64,000 nucleotides of DNA from Polyporus tsugae (lineage: Eukaryota; Basidiomycota; Agaricomycetes; Polyporales; Polyporaceae): contig JAHRBS010000008.1 of assembly GCA_024305745.1 (NCBI GenBank), positions 1,922,001 to 1,986,000 on the forward strand, read 5' to 3'. A model generated the notes under the pieces. The model was given only the letters and a program-made list of their open reading frames with translations. It had not been told where the DNA came from and ran no database searches. This document shows positions 12,034-23,240 of the stretch, piece by piece. Every line of letters starts with the position of its first letter. The first letter of the stretch is position 1. Position numbers and translations under genes: made by a program.

Positions 12034-13060
12034 TCATTGGATGCCGTCCGCGGCATACAGCTGGAACTCCCAGGGCAGCCGTTGCTGTGCGCCGCCCTCG
12101 CTGAACCAGATCCTGCGGAGCCGGCACGTCGCGTACACCTTCACATACGATACGTACGAATAGGTCCCGCTGGGTACTTGCGCGTGCGTCCTGGTGGCTC
12201 GACTGCTGAAAGACGACGGAGACGGTTCATCCTCGTCCTCGTCTGTCCGTGCGAGTGCGGCAGATGAGAAGTGAGGAAGGAGGGACGGCAGGTTCAGGGA
12301 GATCGTGCTCCACGACGTGAGCGGGCGCGAAGACGACGGTAGGAAGGACAGCGGGAGTAACAGTAGCGGTGTGCTTTCCAGCTTCAGCTTCGGTTGTTTC
12401 TGTAAGTGGATCAACAGAGACACGATGTCAGCAGGCATATGAGGACCGAACGGAGATGCTGACCAAAGTTCAAGCTCGGTCATCTATGACGAAAAACGCA
12501 TCTTTTCATCGTTTATGCGGGAAGGAGAAGAGTGGAAGGCATTGATATTGGAGCACGTATGCATACACTTATGTTTCGGACACGTTGCGCGATGAAGGGA
12601 AACGCCGCACCTGGAACGTAGAACATCGCACGATCCCTTCTCGACCAGATTGGTCGATCAGCCCTATCTCAAAGGCCCACTCCCTCCCCATATTCCGCAC
12701 TTGCAGATGCATCCACGGGTGTTTCAACCCCAGATGTTGGCCGCTTGCCCTGCCCGAGGCGACGGGAGCCTCTGGCGGACATCGTACATACGTCGTGCGC
12801 AACGTCGGCGACTGAATATGCAACGCAGTCTGGTCGAGAGTGTAGTTTGGGGAGGATGTTGTTTCATCCTCCAGTCCAGTCGCGGCGATGAGCGTCCGAG
12901 GAGGCGTAGGCGTGGGTTGGGAAGTCGTGTCGTTCAGGAGACAGATTAGCGAATCAGAGGGGAGAGCACTGTCTGTATGGCTTGCGAATAGAGCGAGAGG
13001 ATCGCTGCCGGTCGAGGAAAAGAGGGAGACAAGCCCAGGTTGGACGGACGATGAGAACAT
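12034..13060 (-). CDS. CFA20-domain protein (left copy)
   Basis: Two exons (13060-12611 and 12483-12034) with a 127-nt intron give 299 residues. Exon 1 starts MFSSSVQPGLVSLFSSTG and contains SPNYTLDQTALHIQSPTLR and LGLKHPWMHLQVRNMGREW. Exon 2 ends with VKVYATCRLRRIWFSEGG and WEFQLYAAD. This order matches the CFA20 (DUF667, Bug22-like) domain. Known: canonical CFA20 is a ciliary/flagellar protein; fungi without cilia keep longer CFA20-domain proteins of unclear role. The right copy at 29822-30848 is almost identical. The domain assignment rests on the two motifs and their spacing. Confidence 0.82.
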
Positions 13061-13130
13061 GGTGGTGGGCGGATGCAGCCCTGAGCCTATGCGCGCTAAT
13101 ACCGACTCCTACTTTGCACTCGACCTCGAC

Positions 13131-13642
13131 AACGGCGGACTGCTCTCTATACATCTGAACGATCTATGTCGCAATCATGCAGTTGGCTACATGAACTATC
13201 ATATTCAAACTTTGTAGCGTCAACAGGAACGACTCGGAAATACAGCTCAAGACAGTCTCGGAGGACGACGTCAAGATTTGCAAAGTCGCGCAAGGACGTG
13301 ATTCAAGCCCTGATGTGCGTGCGGTGGATGTGGCGAGTTGCAGATTTGCAACGGTATGCTCCTGCCTTGAATTCGAGTCCACCTTCGCGAGCGAAACTAC
13401 TCCTCAGCTAGCGGATACGTTCACACCATAAGTAGAGCGGGAACAAAGTTGTATGGGGCACAGGCAGCGGAAATAGTTTCGCGTCGGTGCTCCCCAAGAT
13501 GGCAGCACCATGACCGATGCACTCGTCCTTGGCAGTGTCAGCTACGTCATTTTGCTGGGATGGCAAACCTTGAGTTCGTGGCCGTCATAAGCTGAGAGAC
13601 TCTTGCGCCCCCAGTCTCTTTCTGCCCCAACACCATCCAGCA
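13131..13642. other. Spacer between repeat arm and third unit
   Basis: No gene. The stretch just before 13643 weakly resembles the sequence before the relic at 9380, as expected if both began as the same duplicated unit. Confidence 0.4.
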
Positions 13643-13954
13643 ATGGCTCCCGTGCACTCGTTCCCTCTCCCTCTGTCGAAAAAGGGCCTCCCTGAGGGGT
13701 ACGCCGACTGGCCCAGTGTCCGCCCGTTCCACGGCAAAGCGGTTAGCCTCGACATCCGTGACCCGCACGCGCCATTCCTGGCGCTGTTCATCATACATGA
13801 ATGTCGGGTGCGCGGCCACCATCCCTTCAGGCCGACCTCCCCGAACATCCCCGACGACGTCCAGTGGCAGGACTGGATTTCGTCGCACGATGCAGTTGAC
13901 AGCGTCTCTGGCATTCTCAAGCGCGGCCCTCCGACTCCGAGCGATGACGCCTAG
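13643..13954 (+). CDS. Small unknown protein, copy B (possibly truncated)
   Basis: A clean 103-residue frame starts MAPVHSFPLPLSKKG and contains HGKAVSLDIRDPHAPF, HHPFRPTSPNIPDD and a terminal PPTPSDDA. It aligns with the relic at 9380-9850, whose frame goes on well past this point. The TAG at 13952-13954 therefore probably truncates an originally longer protein, and matching residues (LSRDVVAVRLL) occur after it in another frame. I do not recognise the family, and I cannot say whether the short form is made. Confidence 0.5.
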   Translation: MAPVHSFPLPLSKKGLPEGYADWPSVRPFHGKAVSLDIRDPHAPFLALFIIHECRVRGHHPFRPTSPNIPDDVQWQDWISSHDAVDSVSGILKRGPPTPSDDA

Positions 13955-14194
13955 AAGCCAACTGTCATCGGGACCGGCGGCGGAGTGGATGTCAGGGGCA
14001 GGGTGGATGGTGTTGATGAGGTGGTTCCCCGACTGAGTAGGGATGTTGTCGCCGTTCGCCTGTTACGGACCTTAGATCCATGGACTTCAGAAGGTAGCCA
14101 GAGCTGCCAGTGTATCGGTTTGTTGTATCAATATTCGTCCGAGATGATACCGCAGTTGTACAGTACCGTATACGTTGTTACCCAAGTGATAGCA

Positions 14195-14562
14195 TACAGC
14201 CAATGTCGATTCTACTGTCCTCCCACCCTTCCCGGTCCCCGTCCATCGACACCGTCGGGGGTTGTCCGTATCCCGCCCGCAGCCATCGCAGTCATACGCA
14301 TCGAGCAACCGCGGCGGGTGGAGGCTAACGCGTGAGAGGGAGAAGTGCGTTCGAATGGAGTGTTGCCAGGATCGCGCTCGACGAAAGACGGTGTGGTTCC
14401 ATTCGTATAGGCCGTCTTTGTCTTCGTCGGACGGGATCATCTATGCTATGCGCACCACGCAGAGCGGATCGCCAATACCGCTCCCCACGACGCGCACAGC
14501 AGGTCGCGGATGCTGGAACAGGCAGACGCACCTCTTCTCGATAATGACCATAACGCCACTTG
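14195..14562 (-). pseudogene. ING PHD-finger remnant (third copy)
   Basis: On the minus strand the exon-intron pattern of the ING 3' end can still be followed. There is an intron beginning GTGCGT after an eroded ...GAG, then an exon ATGATC...GACGAAGAC...GAATGG corresponding to MIACDNPDCPNEW, then a last exon in which the WYCDDC segment reads YDCDGC. The following sequence (TTGGCTGTATGCTATCACTTGGGTAACA on the same strand, in parts) matches that after the left ING stop. Zinc ligands and the frame are lost. The 5' half of ING, the tRNA and CFA20 are missing from this copy. Confidence 0.7.
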
Positions 14563-14839
14563 TCACTCCTCCTTCTCGCGGCGGATCGTATGTGCCCAGG
14601 TTTTGGAAGGGGATATTGCCAATATCCTCGTCGAAGCGGTCGATGGAGAGCGTCCACATTGGTGATTGGGTGTTATTGGGACAACAGCCATCCAGGAGCC
14701 CTTCAACGCATGGTAAAGCATCGAGCAGGGTGTAGGAGGACTAGCACGAGTAGGGCATCACGTCAGGGTGGTTGTAAAATGCACAGTGTATGGGGTGAGG
14801 ACACTGAGGACTGAGACGGAGTCAACAGGAAGGAAATCG

Positions 14840-14945
14840 ACCAGCGACGAGCGTCAATGCCGACTCCTGCTCTGCACTCGACGTCCACAAAATCATAGAT
14901 CATCTGGTCTACTCTCTACGCATGCCTCGCATATAACAACTCCAA
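14840..14945. other. Remnant of CFA20 upstream region (third copy)
   Basis: GCCGACTCCTGCTCTGCACT and the following bases up to CGCATATAACAACTC match the region upstream of both CFA20 genes, closest to the right copy (mirror of about 29680-29770). It marks the distal edge of the gutted third unit. Confidence 0.6.
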
Positions 14946-14949
14946 ACTG

Positions 14950-16081
14950 TGGACCACCGATCTCTGTAACAACAGGAGGAAGCATGTACATTTCAAGACG
15001 CCCACCACCAATGATTCCACCCTGTGCTCACAACTCTTTTGAGTCCCCGGTCATGAACGATGTCAGACGTTGATCACCCAGGATTGAAGTCATGTACCAG
15101 CATGTTGAAAGCCTGAATGGGGATGAATCGCTACGGTGCGCTCTTACGTTCAATTCGAGTTTGACCTCGCTACCGAAGCGGCTGAGCTGACTGATCAACC
15201 ACCCTGGCCAGCGGCAAGCTTTCCGCAGGGCCACGCTGCCATCCCTCCATCGATTCTTACCCTTCACTCAGCTTTCATTGGACCCTGATTGGACCTCAGA
15301 AAGGAAAGTTCGCATCGCTGCCAATGCGGCTCGTGCTAGCAAAATCTTATACGTGAGCTCAGGTCCAATATGTCTCGCTGAACACGGGACCGTAGTATTT
15401 CCGTAAGTTCGTCGGTTTTCACCATCCTACGAATGTTAAGCCTCTCGAAAATAATGTTGACCGGCGAAGGGAGGAGCCATATGTTTGATCGTGCCACGAT
15501 CGTGAAGCGCTCCCTGTTGCCCTTTTTGTAGGCTTTTGTTCTCCCACTGCGGATGGGAGGCGTGACGCCTCTGGCTCTCCGAAACCGCTCTCCGTTATCA
15601 CAGGCGGATCGCGGCGCGGTGACAAGGGATAGACGTGAGTGGTTCATCTGTGGGAACATCCGAGGCGTTCTACCGGCCTTAGACTGGATGCCGCGAGACA
15701 TCTCCAACGTTGATCAGTCTTCACACTCGCGCTTTGATTCAAACGCTGCAGACACGAGACGGATGCCGACGCAACGTGCCCACGATCACACGACACGAGC
15801 ACGCAGGCGGTGAACACGAAGACGCTTTGGCCACGCCTTGCCCTGCCGACTTACCATTTCGGTCGCATAATAGGCCGCGCTTTGCTTCCGTTGCACCGCC
15901 GCTTCACCCGTGCGGCGTGTGGCCCAGATCGCATCTGCTATGACATATGACTGGCAAAGCGGCTGCGAGCTTCGCATATAAGCGTTGCAGCAGTGCGCCG
16001 GATTCCTCATCTCTAGCCCATCCCCGCACGCCACCCCCCCTAGCAACTCACCTCACCACCCACACTATCCCCAGCATCACG
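14950..16081. other. Intergenic, no gene seen
   Basis: Frames of up to about 120 codons exist on both strands, but none shows a domain, introns or coding bias. The last hundred bases are pyrimidine-rich and probably form the promoter and 5' leader of the gene at 16082. Confidence 0.45.
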
Positions 16082-17991
16082 ATGAACGCTTCCCGCAGAA
16101 GCAGAACATCGAGCAAGAACCCCTTGCGTCAGCCGCAGATTGTCCGCCGCCGTTCCTCCCGCCTTCATCGTCCCCGTACGTCACCTAGCCACCTCATCTC
16201 CGTACCACAATAAATGACCTCCCGTTTCCTGTAGTCACCGAATACATACGAAGCGGAGCCCGAGCAGTCTCAGACGCCTTGAACGCCATAACCACCGTGT
16301 TTGCACCGTAAGCTGCAACAGTTCCTGGCTCTCGCCCCTGCATGCCTAACCTAAAGTTGTGCAAGGGTCCACAATAGCTCTCGTAACATGGATGTCATTG
16401 TCAGATTCGAGAGAGAACAGACCCCGGAAGGAGATTTTCACGAACCGGCCGTACCAGTCGCTGAAGACACTGCCGTCAACAACACCGCCGGCGACGGCGA
16501 CAATGCTGGAGCAGGGTTGCACAGTGAGTACTATCATCGTCTCGTCGAGGAAGATTTACTGACGTTTTCCCCCACAAGATCAACCGGGAGCACAGCCACA
16601 GCCACAGGCAACGCCAGCAGTCGGCCTTAGGCTCGTACCCATCCCCATTGCAAGGCGGGCCATTCGAAGGAGAGACGGGAGCATGGTCCAGCCAGCACAA
16701 CCATGGCAGGAACCCGTCACTATCGCCGCACCCCGGACGCTGCAAGATGCTGGCTTCCAACCCGCCTCACCGCCACGGCGTGCCCCTCTTCGGCGTGAAG
16801 GAGCTTTTCACGAAGACACCATGCCGCTAGACGCTCCCTCGCGACAGAACGTCTTCGGTCGAGACCCTTCGACGCTATATGAGAATCGTACGTAACTTGT
16901 GCTCACACTGTCTGCAGAACCTTGCTAAGCGCCCTTCTTCACACCACACAGTGGTCTGGGAAGCGCAGTGGGGTCCGATTCCGAGGCTCGCCGACGTTGC
17001 CGGGAACGGCGACGTGCCACCGACCACCCACCAGGTCCTTGCCTATCTCAATGACCGGTTCCGGTTCAATCGCCGTGCATACAACACCGCCCTCGACGTG
17101 CTCTTCCCTCCCGAGGGTCGCGAGCCCCGCGAGCCCGCGGTGGTCCGCGGAGAACCCGCCTTCCAGAGGCTCGCCCCGACGGCGCTCTGGCGCCTGGACT
17201 CAGACTGGGAAGGCGGCGTCGTCCCCGTCGACCGCGAGTGGGGCATGCCCCAAGCAGACGACGCTGCGGACCCGGAGGCACAGCCATTCGATCCGGCGGA
17301 GTACGCGTGCTCGCACGCGGAGGACGACATGACCGAGCTTACCGACGAGGAGCTCCTGGCGATCCAGGCGCACATCTCCGCGTGCCTGGCGTCGAGGCAG
17401 GCGCGCATCTCCGACTCCGTCTTTGCGCAGCCGTCTTCTGCCTCGTTGTCGCCGTCCTCGCCGATGCAGTCTTATTCGATGTTGACGTCGCTTCCTGGGC
17501 CTTCTTCGATCACCCCTTCACGGTCCTCTTCATCCCACAAGGCCGCGCGCGGAAAGAAAGGTGCATACGGTACGCGGAACGCAGCGTCTACTTCTTCCGC
17601 AGCCGGTCGCCCTCCCACCCGCACACGCCGACAGCTCAGCTCGACTTTGCACTCTCAGTCTCGCACGCAGGCCTTTGCTAGCCGCCTCGACCGTCGCAAC
17701 GTCGCCCGTGCGCGGTTGCAGGACACGATCCGCAAGAACCTGAAGAAGCGCGAGCTCGCGCGCAAGGCCGCGTCCTCGTCCAGGCGCTCCTCCCCACGCA
17801 CTCGTCCGCAGACACGTGCATCGACCGCACGCTCCTCGCCGCCGTCTCCTCGCACGCCCGCTCCAGGGGGTGTATCCCCGTCCCGCCTGCTCCGCTCACG
17901 GAAGCGTTCCCGCGGCGATGGCCAGGGTGACGCGGTTGCCTCGCCCGAGCGCGATGACGCTCCGCGCAGCAAGCGGGCCCGGACGGCCTGA
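16082..17991 (+). CDS. Unknown protein with basic, disordered C-terminus
   Basis: Five exons (16082-16175, 16235-16307, 16366-16523, 16579-16887, 16952-17991) join in frame to 557 residues. The N-terminus is Arg/Ser-rich (MNASRRSRTSSKN). A Gln/Pro-rich middle follows, then a more ordered segment with VWEAQWGPIPRLADV, TTHQVLAYLNDRFRFNRRAY and LTDEELLAIQAHISACL. The last 180 residues are low-complexity Ser/Arg/Lys with coiled-coil potential (LQDTIRKNLKKRELARKAA) and nuclear-localisation-like clusters, ending SKRARTA. I do not recognise the family. The nuclear-localisation-like basic clusters suggest a nuclear, possibly nucleic-acid-binding protein, which is inference only. No duplicate is seen in the window. 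Confidence 0.7.
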
Positions 17992-18927
17992 TCCCTATGC
18001 GAACTCCCCTTTCCTTTTCTCTTAAAGCGTTGTATAAAATTGGCGCGTCCTCCTTGTAGATTGGTGTAGTTGGCATTAATGTTTCGATCTCGCGTTCGGA
18101 CTTTGTAGAAAGAATCGTCGGCCTTGTGTGGTCTTGTAGCCATTTTTATTTCCTGTGGTGTGCGCGCTTTGTATGTATCTCGACGCAGGCAGTGACAAAT
18201 CGTCAATGACAGTCCCGCAGTGCCATCTGCTGGGAAAGCAAGCCCCCTACTTACTGTGTGTGAACCGTGTGATGAGATTTGTTTGCATTGTCGAGGGATT
18301 AGGGGGGGGAGATTTCGTAAGGGAAAAAAAATGTATATGTCAATGTTTGGAGGTAGTACAGTGGCCGAACTCGAGGTGATGTACTTACCGAAATTTATGC
18401 TTGGGATTCGTTCCTTCCAAATACACTGTACAGTATAAGCGGTACATCGACTCGCGGCACCAACAGCGGATAGCTTGCGCGTCGACCAGTGGCACCGCCA
18501 CGAATGAAACCACGGAGTACTGACTTGTCGATATCAATTGCGACATTGCCCTTGAGTGTAGTTAGAGCGAAACCCAGAACTCGGAAGATCATGGAGGGAA
18601 ACGGGGAAGGACAAAGAGAGAGCGGGAATGACGAGCAGGACGAGCGGCCCGACACAGCCTGTAGGCGGAACGTGGCACGTACTGCCAAATATGGTATCCG
18701 AGCTGCCGGTTGTAGCATGTGCGGCTAGCCGGCCGCACACACTGACAGGGATACTACCGGGTACGTACCAAGTAAGTTACAGGGATTCATCAAATCATGT
18801 TCGTGGATGGCTGACCGAGGCTTTGTTCAGGAGGCCATGTGGATGAGACGCCCGTCGAGGTATCGAGTACGAGTCGACTACGCTTCTCCTAATCATCGCC
18901 CGCAACGTCTCTGTTCTCTGCCTCAGG
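17992..18927. other. Intergenic between two plus-strand genes
   Basis: 3' region of the preceding gene, then about 700 bases without a supportable gene. An A-rich run occurs near 18324. Confidence 0.45.
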
Positions 18928-20216
18928 ATGCCTCGTGTCGACAACCTACCGTTTCCTCAGCCACTCGAGGTGGATTTCACACATCCCAGTCCTAGTGTCG
19001 TCAGCGCATACAGTATTTGTTACCTCGCCGAGCGTGTCGTCGACCCTAGCCAGGACTGCTTCAAGTCGCCCCGCGATGAAAGCGTGAAGACGAAGCTGAT
19101 CAATATTCGCATCCTCGGGTACCTTCTCTCTCAGTCTTGTTTCCTTTCGGATAGAGCCATCTCAGAGGTGGCGAGAGGTATCATCTCCTGCCGAAAGGAT
19201 CCAGCGGGTACAGACGGAACCGATGCGGAGGAGTTGAATAAATTGGGCGAGTTCTACAAGAATCATCTCTTGTCGCTGTGTGAGTGTCAAGTCGCCCTGA
19301 TTGAGATTCACCTGTCTGATGCAGCGGCGATTGAGTTCGCAAATTCAAGGGCCAAACCCCCATATCGTCGCCCTCTTCCGACGTATCATCGTCCCTTTCC
19401 GACGAGTGCTCATTCCAGCTTACGGAAGACGAGGTTGACCAGATGCTCGCTGAGACACCCAAGAGTTGTACTACGTCGAGAAAGCTGGTATGTCATGTTA
19501 AATGTCTTTCGCTTACCCTTCGCTGTTCTCACACGGCTCGCAGGCAATGCAACGCGAGGACCATCGCTGCATAGCTACGCGCATACTCGACCTACCATTC
19601 GCCGAAGACCTCCATGATCTGACTGGCGAGGTTTACAAGGGTATCGTTGCCTCCCTTGAAGTTTGTCATATCTTCACAGAGTCGAACAACATCAAGGGCA
19701 GAGAGAATGAGGTAGGCATAATGCACCTATGAGGGATATCGCGCTGAACTCTTTGAAGCACGACCATGGCGGTAATGCGTGGGCTCTTTTGGAGAGCCTC
19801 GGCTATACTAACATTGTCGATCACTTCGCAACTGTCGACAAGGTTCATTCACTCGACAATGTCATGATGATGGTTTCAGACTTGCGGAATCGCTTCGACA
19901 TACTTAGTATGTGGTTTGAACCCATCGAGGTACGGTCTTCCACTCTGATCTATCATACTCCTACTCAGCGATGGTTAAGGATGTACGCAATCGCTACCGC
20001 ATCTGCTCCGTTTGGGACCTACCGTATGGTCTCATCGCGGGGCAGGAGGTTACGTTCCAATCGACGAACCCTCGTTTGCCACTCCCCAACCGCGAATACC
20101 TACGCATTCATGCGGCATGTTGTAGGGTGGCGCACTTGTCCGGTGCCGCCGGTCTTTTCAACGAGCTCGAGTTGAAGGATATGGACTCCGACCCCGATGT
20201 CGCCAACCTTTTATAA
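18928..20216 (+). CDS. HNH-endonuclease-like fungal protein, copy 1
   Basis: Five exons: 18928-19279, 19336-19487, 19544-19711, 19759-19929 and 19980-20216 give 359 residues. The C-terminal half has the arrangement of the fungal HNH_2-type domain: REDHRCIATR, then VCHIFT, then VHSLDNVMMM ... RFDILSMWFEP, ending with EYLRIHAACCRVAHLSGA. In copy 2 the second exon starts at the acceptor equivalent to 19324. Using that site here shifts the frame, so this copy needs the TTGAG acceptor at 19335 or carries an indel in exon 2. The third HNH position (usually His in xLHxxFD) is Arg in LRNRFD, so catalysis is doubtful. The function of this expanded fungal family is not established. The paralogue at 28012 is in direct orientation. 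Confidence 0.68.
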
Positions 20217-20718
20217 TGATTAGCGCCGGTCGGCGCTTTTCTGAGTCGCGCGCATTTCCGACAACTCGTCCTCAGCTTCAACGTTCATCGACATCCTTCG
20301 ACCCCATTCGTGGTACTACCTACCCCTTCTCCACTGGGTACTCGAGGATAAATCTTCGACGAGATCGTTTCCTACTTACCAGGAGTCCCCAGGAATTATG
20401 GTCGAGAGCTTCTTCCGAGATGCCGGCAGTCCCGGAGGCATTTCCGAGTCTCGGGTGTTTTGCTCAGGGTGCAGTGCGGCTTGTAGCCTGTACGTGGAGA
20501 ATTGCATCTCATGTTGGCATACTGTGCTTCTCAAAGCACGCTGAACCTATGACAACAGGTTCCGAGCGCAAATGCACCCTATCTCGAGTGATGCACTAGG
20601 CTGCTTTCCGGTGATAGTGGTCGGAGCGTGTCGATCCCGCATCGTATAAATATTAGAGCAAGGGGGACGTGGTGGGTGCCACATCGTACCCTATCCTCTT
20701 TTTACTGACGACCCTGCA

Positions 20719-23240
20719 ATGTGGTCGGCTCACTTCAGACGCTTTGCTTTGCTTCTCGTCGCCGCGACGGCCGCTCGGACTGCTGACACGCAGTCCGTCG
20801 CATCCTATGCGCCTTACTCCGTCTCATGCCCTTCAGACAGCCTGATACGCGACGCACACAGTACCCGAGACCTTCACCCTGTACGTGGAGTGTCCATCGT
20901 ATCGTCTTATCTCAACTCACCTCAACTATCACCGCGATCTCATCCAGGATGAAGCCAGCTATGTCCGATCCCGACAAGCCGTCGCGAAAGATGCTCTGCA
21001 AGGCTGGTTCAAAGACATCGGAGACAAGGTATACGACAGCGATCTCTCAAAAGACATACCTTCGATTGCTCTCGGGCTGTCTGGCGGAAATTTCCGTGCG
21101 GCGCTATTCAACGTGGCAGCCCTCGAAGCGTTCGACTCGCGCAACGGTTCAAGCGTCTCGAAGGGCCTGGGAGGGCTCCTCCAGTCCTCGACGTACATGT
21201 CCGCATTGTCCGGGTGCGCTAATAGGTTGTCGTATGCTTCCCTGCCGGGCCATCGCTGACTGACCATCCCGCAGAGGCTCCTACGTTCTCGCGAGTCTCA
21301 TGTTCAACGAATTCGCGTCCGGGCACGACCTCGTCTTTGGCAACAACGCCACGAGCGGGTGACAACTCGAACAGTTTCTGTTCGCTCCAGGCCCTCAGGG
21401 TCAGGATGCCCAAATGTTTATCACCCACTTGATCGACGACCTCGGCGCAAAGCGCTTCGGTGCCAACTTCACAGTCACCTTCTGCGACTTATGGGGAAGA
21501 GCCGTGAGTTCCCCATCATGTCCTCGCTCTGGATGTATCAACCTACTCAGCTGCGTGCATAGTTGGCATATCACTTCCTACCAGGAACGACGCCAGATTC
21601 ATTCGTGTCCAACACCACCACTGGAGACCATGCCGCGTCCTTGACATTCTCTTCCGCTACCAATTTGTGCGTTCAGAGTTTTCCTCGAAAGCATATTACG
21701 GGCACCTTTAACACGCAGGATTTTAGGACGTCCTGCCAAAAACATGAGCTCCCCTTCCCCCTCGTCGTAATCAACGTCAACTCGCCCAACGTCCGTGGCA
21801 CACCCTTCGGTGGAAATGGATCGGTTTCCCTACAGACAGTGGTTTACGAACTCTCACCCCTCGAGTTCGGCTCGTACGAACCTCAGCTCTCCTCTTTCGT
21901 CCCTCTCCCGTACCTCGGCTCGACTTTTGCCGGTGGCAATCCGTCGCACTGCGTGAACGGTTTCGACAACGCCGGCCTCATGATCGGCACGTCCTCGTGC
22001 GACTTCAACCCCCTGAACATCACCAACTCGCCCGCCTGGACAAGCTCGCAGGCGCTCGGGGGCCTCGTCGATGCGGTGAACCAGACGTTTGGCGCGCTGC
22101 AGCCCGACCAGGAGATGGATGTGACGAGTGTCCCGAACCCGTTTTACGGGCTGAAGGTGGGGACGTACCAGGACGAGAGAGAGAGGGCGCTCGCGCTGTT
22201 CGACGGGTCGCTGGATGACCAGAACGATCCGCTCTTCCCGCTGTTGGTGAAGGGGAGAAAGGTGGACGTGATCGTCGCGCTCGACTCGGTATGCAGTGTC
22301 TCTCCGTCTAGCTCCTGCTGTGCAGCTAACTAACTTGGGGGACGCCACGTACAGTCTGGGGAGACCAGCGACTTTAAGCCCAACGGACAGTCCCTACTGG
22401 CGACGAAGACCAAGGTCGAGATGCTCCCGCGGGACTTCATGAGCTTCCCCACCCCTTCCCGAACTCTACCGAGGAGTTCGTCTCCCTGGGCCTGAATACA
22501 CGGCCCGTGTTCTTCGGCTGTGACGGCGCTTCGAGTGACAGCGAACACTTCCCGTGCGTTCTCTCATATGCATAACCCTCTTCTGTCTCCAGGCCACTCA
22601 CCACGCGCTTGTAGGTTGCTCGTATGGATCCCGAACAACGACCCGGGGAACGTCACGAACTTCGCGACCTCGACGCTCCAGCTCTCCACCGCAAACCAGT
22701 CCGTGATCTTCGACCGCAGCTACGCGCTCGCGTCGCGCGGGTACGTCAGCGACGCCTGGGACGCGGACCTCACCCAGTCTGACGCGCAGTGGGGGACGTG
22801 CGTCGCGTGCGCGGTGGTCGAGCGTGCGCGGGCACGGAGGAGCCACAAGCGGACGGCCGCGTGCGAGGCGTGCTTCTCGCGCTACTGCTTCACCGGGGGC
22901 GCAATGTCGAGCTCTTCCGGCACGGGCAGCAAGTCGTCGGTGTCACCGTCACCCCGACCTGCGTCGACTCAGACGGGGGTCGTCATGGGGAACCTGGCTG
23001 CCGACGTCGAGACGTCGAACGGGAACGGGGCGCGGCGCGCCGGACCTGTCGACCCTTGAGCGCAACAGCTACATCATCATGGGGCGGCTCGGCGGGGCGA
23101 TCGTCCTGCTCCTCGGCGTTGCGGTTATGCTTGTGCGGTCGCGCCAGTCGACGAGGGGGTACGCGCCGATCAGGGAGGAGAGGAAGGCGGAGAGGAATCT
23201 GTTATACCGTGGGGATCGGAGCGGGGAGTATCGAGATTGA
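20719..23240 (+). pseudogene. Lysophospholipase / phospholipase B, broken
   Basis: The exons rebuild a secreted phospholipase B: a signal peptide (FALLLVAATAART), the nucleophile motif GLSGGNFRAAL in exon 2, the SGG(S)Y segment across the next intron, EFGSYEPQLSSFVPL, a Cys-rich end (VACAVVERARA ... CEACFSRYC), a Ser-rich linker and a C-terminal transmembrane helix (SYIIMGRLGGAIVLLLGVAV). At least three lesions break it. TGA at 21360-21362 stands where Trp is expected before QLEQFLFAP. One base is missing near 22456 in a C-run. About seven extra bases near 23030 (versus the copy at 46.4 kb) shift the frame before the membrane helix. Known for the family: it hydrolyses lysophospholipids at the cell surface. 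The part from about 22730 on is inside inverted repeat 2. Confidence 0.85.

Larger units (their letters stand above)
9975..13130. repeat. Inverted repeat 1, left arm
   Basis: About 3.15 kb that reappears inverted at about 29740-32915. It contains ING, tRNA-His and CFA20 genes, all on the minus strand. Introns, the tRNA and intergenic DNA match almost base for base, with only scattered substitutions and small indels (one of about 12 bases near 11340). Identity falls sharply inside the last ING exon (about 9980) and fades upstream of the CFA20 start (about 13070-13130). Arm limits are my estimates by eye. Confidence 0.9.

Noticed and set aside
15336..15707. 124-codon minus-strand frame
   Set aside because: No motif, no introns, no counterpart in the duplicated units; isolated frame in a gene-poor gap.
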